NCBI GenBank assembly: GCA_001941025.1
Contig: MSHE01000032.1
Coordinates: forward strand, 1-64,000
DNA: 64,000 nt
From: Lachnospiraceae bacterium Zagget3
Lineage (GTDB): Bacteria > Bacillota_A > Clostridia > Lachnospirales > Lachnospiraceae
Reading direction: 5' to 3'
The notes beneath the pieces are model-generated. The model worked only from the letters and a program-made list of their open reading frames with translations, did no database searches and was not told the DNA's origin. The position numbers were made by a program, and so were the translations under genes. This document shows positions 61,235 to 64,000 of the stretch, one piece after another (positions within the stretch are counted from its first letter, which is position 1; the number at the start of each line of letters is the position of its first letter).

Positions 61235-63649
61235 TTAACTGCGCAGTTCGATTCCCATCCGGTCCAGTCCGTTTAAGATTTTCTTCATCACGGATGTAAT
61301 GTCGTCTTCGGTAAGCGTCCGGTCTTTTAAGCGGAACGTCAACGTATAGGCGAGCGATTTATAACCCTCAGCGATCTGCGATCCCTCATAGAGATCAAAG
61401 AGTTCAAACGATTCCAGCATCTTGCCGCCTCGCTGCAAAAACATGGCTTCGATCTGACCGGCCGGAATATCCTTCGGCACAACGAGGGACAGATCCCGTG
61501 TCATCGCCGGGAATTTCGCGACCGGCTCGTACTTGATCGCGAAATCCGCTTTCGCGAAAAGCGTTGGCAGATCCACCACCGTGAGGTACGCGGCCTCTTT
61601 AATCCCGTAATCCGCCGCGACAGCCGGGTGCACTTCTCCGAGATACGCGATCGGCTCGCCGTCGTAAATCACCTCTGCCTGCCTTCCGGGATGCAGGAAC
61701 GGATAGCCGGATTCGGCGTTGTACGCCGGACGGTTTTTTAATCCAAATGAATCAAAGAGCGCCTCCACGACGCCTTTCATCGTGTAGAAATCTCCGTCCC
61801 CATATAAGCCGAATGTCATCTGCATGCGCTCATCGGGAAGGTCCGTAAGAGGCAGTTCCTTCGGCAGATAGATGCTGCCGAGTTCATAGAGGCGGACATC
61901 CTTGTTTCTGCGATTATAATTTGTCGCAAGGGAGGTAAGCATCCCATTGACGGGCAGCGTCCGCATAATGCTGAAATCCTCGCCCAGCGGATTGGCGATG
62001 ACGATCGCGTTTCGCAGCGGGTCGTCCGCCGGGATCCGCAGCAGATCAAATACCTTCGGGCTTTCAAACGAGTAGGCCATCCCCTGTGAGAAGCCGCAGG
62101 AGCGCGCTGTTTCACGCGCCACAGACTCCATTGTGAGCTTGTCGGAAAGCTTTCCAGCTGTTGTGGCACGCGGCAGTGTCGTCGGGATCTTGTCATATCC
62201 GAAGAAGCGGGCCACCTCCTCCGCGAGATCCGCTTCGCGAACCAGATCCTGCCGCCAGGACGGCGCGACGACTTCCTGGGTGTTTTCATCAAATCCAAGG
62301 GCGATCTTCGCGAAATATCCTTTCATCGTATCCGTGTCGAGATCCGTCCCCAGCAGTCGATTGATCCCGTCCGGATCAAACGGGATCCGGTGCCCTTCCA
62401 TCGGCCGGTCGTATACATCGACGACACCGTCGACGACATCCCCGGCATCCAGTTCTTCGATCAGCTGACAGGCGCGGTTCATGGCATCGATCGCAAGGTT
62501 CGGATCGAGCCCCTTTTCGAACTTCGAGGAGGCATCGGTGCGAAGACCGACTTTTTTGGAAGAAAGACGCGTGTTCGTGCCGTCAAAGCATGCCGCCTCA
62601 AAGAGCATGGTTTTTACGTCATCGGTGATCATGGAGTTCTCACCTCCCATGATGCCGGCCAATCCGACGGCTTTTTCTCCGTCGCAGATCATGAGGATGG
62701 AAGGATCCAACACGCGTTCCTGCCCGTCGAGCGTGACAAAGCGCTCTCCCTCATGCGCGCGACGCACGATGATCTCGCGCCCCGCGATCGTATCCAGATC
62801 GTAGGCGTGCATCGGCTGCCCGTACTCTTCCATGACATAGTTCGTGATATCTACGATATTATTGATCGGGCGGATGCCATGGGCGGCAAGCCGCTGCCGC
62901 ATCCATGCGGGTGACGGGGCAAGCCGGATGTTTTTCACCACACGGGCCGTATAGCGCGCGCAGAGGTCCGGGTCGTTGACCGTCACCTTGATATATTCCT
63001 TTACGTCACCGCCGCTGCCGGTCTCCGGCACGACAGGCGGAACAAACTCCGTATCGAAGGTGGCCGCGGCTTCCCGGGCGACTCCCAACACGGAAAAGCA
63101 GTCCACGCGGTTTGACGTGATCTCGTATTCGACGACCACATCATCCAATCCCAAATACGCGATCGCGTCTTCTCCCACCGGCGCGTCGTCCGGAAGAAGA
63201 TAGATTCCGTCCTCGCACGCATCCGGGTAATAGTCGGAGGAGGAGCCGAGCTCCTCGATGGAACACATCATCCCGCAGGACTCTACGCCGCGCAGTTTCC
63301 CGGTCTTGATCACGACGCCGCCCTCCACGGGGCCATCCGCGTGCGTCCCGGCCACCTTGCCGCCGGCGACGACAACGGCCACTTTTGCCTTTTCGACCAC
63401 ATTCGGCGCGCCGGTAACGATCTGGAGCGTCTCCGATCCGATATCCACCTGACAGACCACAAGCCGGTCCGCGTCCGGATGCGGCTCAATCGAGAGCACC
63501 TGTCCGATCACGATTCCCTCGAGATCCGCGTCCAAGCGCCGATACCCTTCCACTTTCGTTCCGGAAAGCGTCATCGCGTCCATGTATTCCTGGGCATCCG
63601 CGTTCAGACCGGGGACATATGTTTTTAACCATTTCAAAGAGGTTACCAT
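61235..63649 (-). CDS. pheT: Phenylalanyl-tRNA synthetase beta subunit
   Basis: This 804-residue subunit has the N-terminal EMAP/tRNA-binding-like domain ([19 protein letters not shown]), the editing B3/B4 region with [16 protein letters not shown], the B5 domain, a catalytic-like core and the C-terminal ferredoxin-fold anticodon-binding domain. AGGAGG precedes ATG 63649. It pairs with PheS encoded directly upstream. Confidence 0.97.
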   Translation of the reverse strand: MVTSLKWLKTYVPGLNADAQEYMDAMTLSGTKVEGYRRLDADLEGIVIGQVLSIEPHPDADRLVVCQVDIGSETLQIVTGAPNVVEKAKVAVVVAGGKVAGTHADGPVEGGVVIKTGKLRGVESCGMMCSIEELGSSSDYYPDACEDGIYLLPDDAPVGEDAIAYLGLDDVVVEYEITSNRVDCFSVLGVAREAAATFDTEFVPPVVPETGSGGDVKEYIKVTVNDPDLCARYTARVVKNIRLAPSPAWMRQRLAAHGIRPINNIVDITNYVMEEYGQPMHAYDLDTIAGREIIVRRAHEGERFVTLDGQERVLDPSILMICDGEKAVGLAGIMGGENSMITDDVKTMLFEAACFDGTNTRLSSKKVGLRTDASSKFEKGLDPNLAIDAMNRACQLIEELDAGDVVDGVVDVYDRPMEGHRIPFDPDGINRLLGTDLDTDTMKGYFAKIALGFDENTQEVVAPSWRQDLVREADLAEEVARFFGYDKIPTTLPRATTAGKLSDKLTMESVARETARSCGFSQGMAYSFESPKVFDLLRIPADDPLRNAIVIANPLGEDFSIMRTLPVNGMLTSLATNYNRRNKDVRLYELGSIYLPKELPLTDLPDERMQMTFGLYGDGDFYTMKGVVEALFDSFGLKNRPAYNAESGYPFLHPGRQAEVIYDGEPIAYLGEVHPAVAADYGIKEAAYLTVVDLPTLFAKADFAIKYEPVAKFPAMTRDLSLVVPKDIPAGQIEAMFLQRGGKMLESFELFDLYEGSQIAEGYKSLAYTLTFRLKDRTLTEDDITSVMKKILNGLDRMGIELRS

Positions 63650-63708
63650 AACTTATCCTCCTACAAAGAGAAGACTTGAAAAATCTTCGATTTTTCTCGT
63701 GGCTTACT

Positions 63709-64000
<292 letters not shown>

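Overview
The window reads as a chromosomal segment of an anaerobic, Gram-positive-lineage bacterium of the class Clostridia (Bacillota). The pointers are a PolC-type replicase, the pyrH-frr-uppS-cdsA-dxr-ispG-polC gene order, a DNPR-type MurE plus DapF (meso-diaminopimelate peptidoglycan), an L20-leader-like infC-rpmI-rplT operon, HydE for [FeFe]-hydrogenase assembly and formate-tetrahydrofolate ligase. Most genes are visibly G+C-rich for this group. I cannot place it below class level.

Layout. 1-1652: a nearly complete ISLre2-type insertion sequence, its right end abutting the promoter of an FAD oxidoreductase. 3165-8014 (minus): a tight run of eight accessory genes with gaps of 38 nt or less. 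It holds a macrodomain protein and a divergent sirtuin that both carry changed catalytic residues, plus two acetyltransferases, a lipase-like hydrolase, a flavodoxin and two small membrane proteins. 8153-10904: DegV, a nitroreductase and a divergent FUSC-like membrane protein. 10918-12419 (minus): infC-rpmI-rplT with a leader attenuator, then tRNA-Glu.

12445-22394 holds the most unusual content. Two paralogous L-fucose-isomerase-like proteins rich in conserved cysteines flank a SufS-type cysteine desulfurase, a SufE sulfur acceptor, an SLC13-type anion transporter and a PucR-type regulator. Three promoters here (transporter and both isomerase-like genes) share one composite element: TTTGTwATTnyAT, exactly 3 nt, then AAGAC in the -35 position. 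A related copy overlaps the -10 of the regulator gene. This looks like a self-contained, PucR-controlled regulon that joins sulfur mobilisation to a sugar-isomerase fold. I know of no described pathway with this composition. A chorismate-mutase/ACT protein with a damaged prephenate dehydratase domain follows in the operon of the first paralogue.

22443-53550 (minus) is a long run of housekeeping genes: polC (here without the proofreading exonuclease insert), ispG, dxr, cdsA, uppS, frr, pyrH, murE, dapF, a zinc-ribbon/TPR membrane protein, fhs, ftsK, a half-length glycogen-synthase-like protein, yebC, alr, nnr, icd, a MATE exporter, serine acetyltransferase, hydE with a lysine-rich tail, mnmA, lgt and leuS. 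53631-64000: an EF-G paralogue (minus), tyrA and tRNA-Val (plus), an orphan TRAP substrate-binding lipoprotein (plus), a secreted nuclease-like lipoprotein (minus), a small highly charged protein (plus), then queA, pheT and the 3' part of pheS (minus).

Start sites were chosen from Shine-Dalgarno spacing. All family assignments come from recognising motifs by eye, with no database search.
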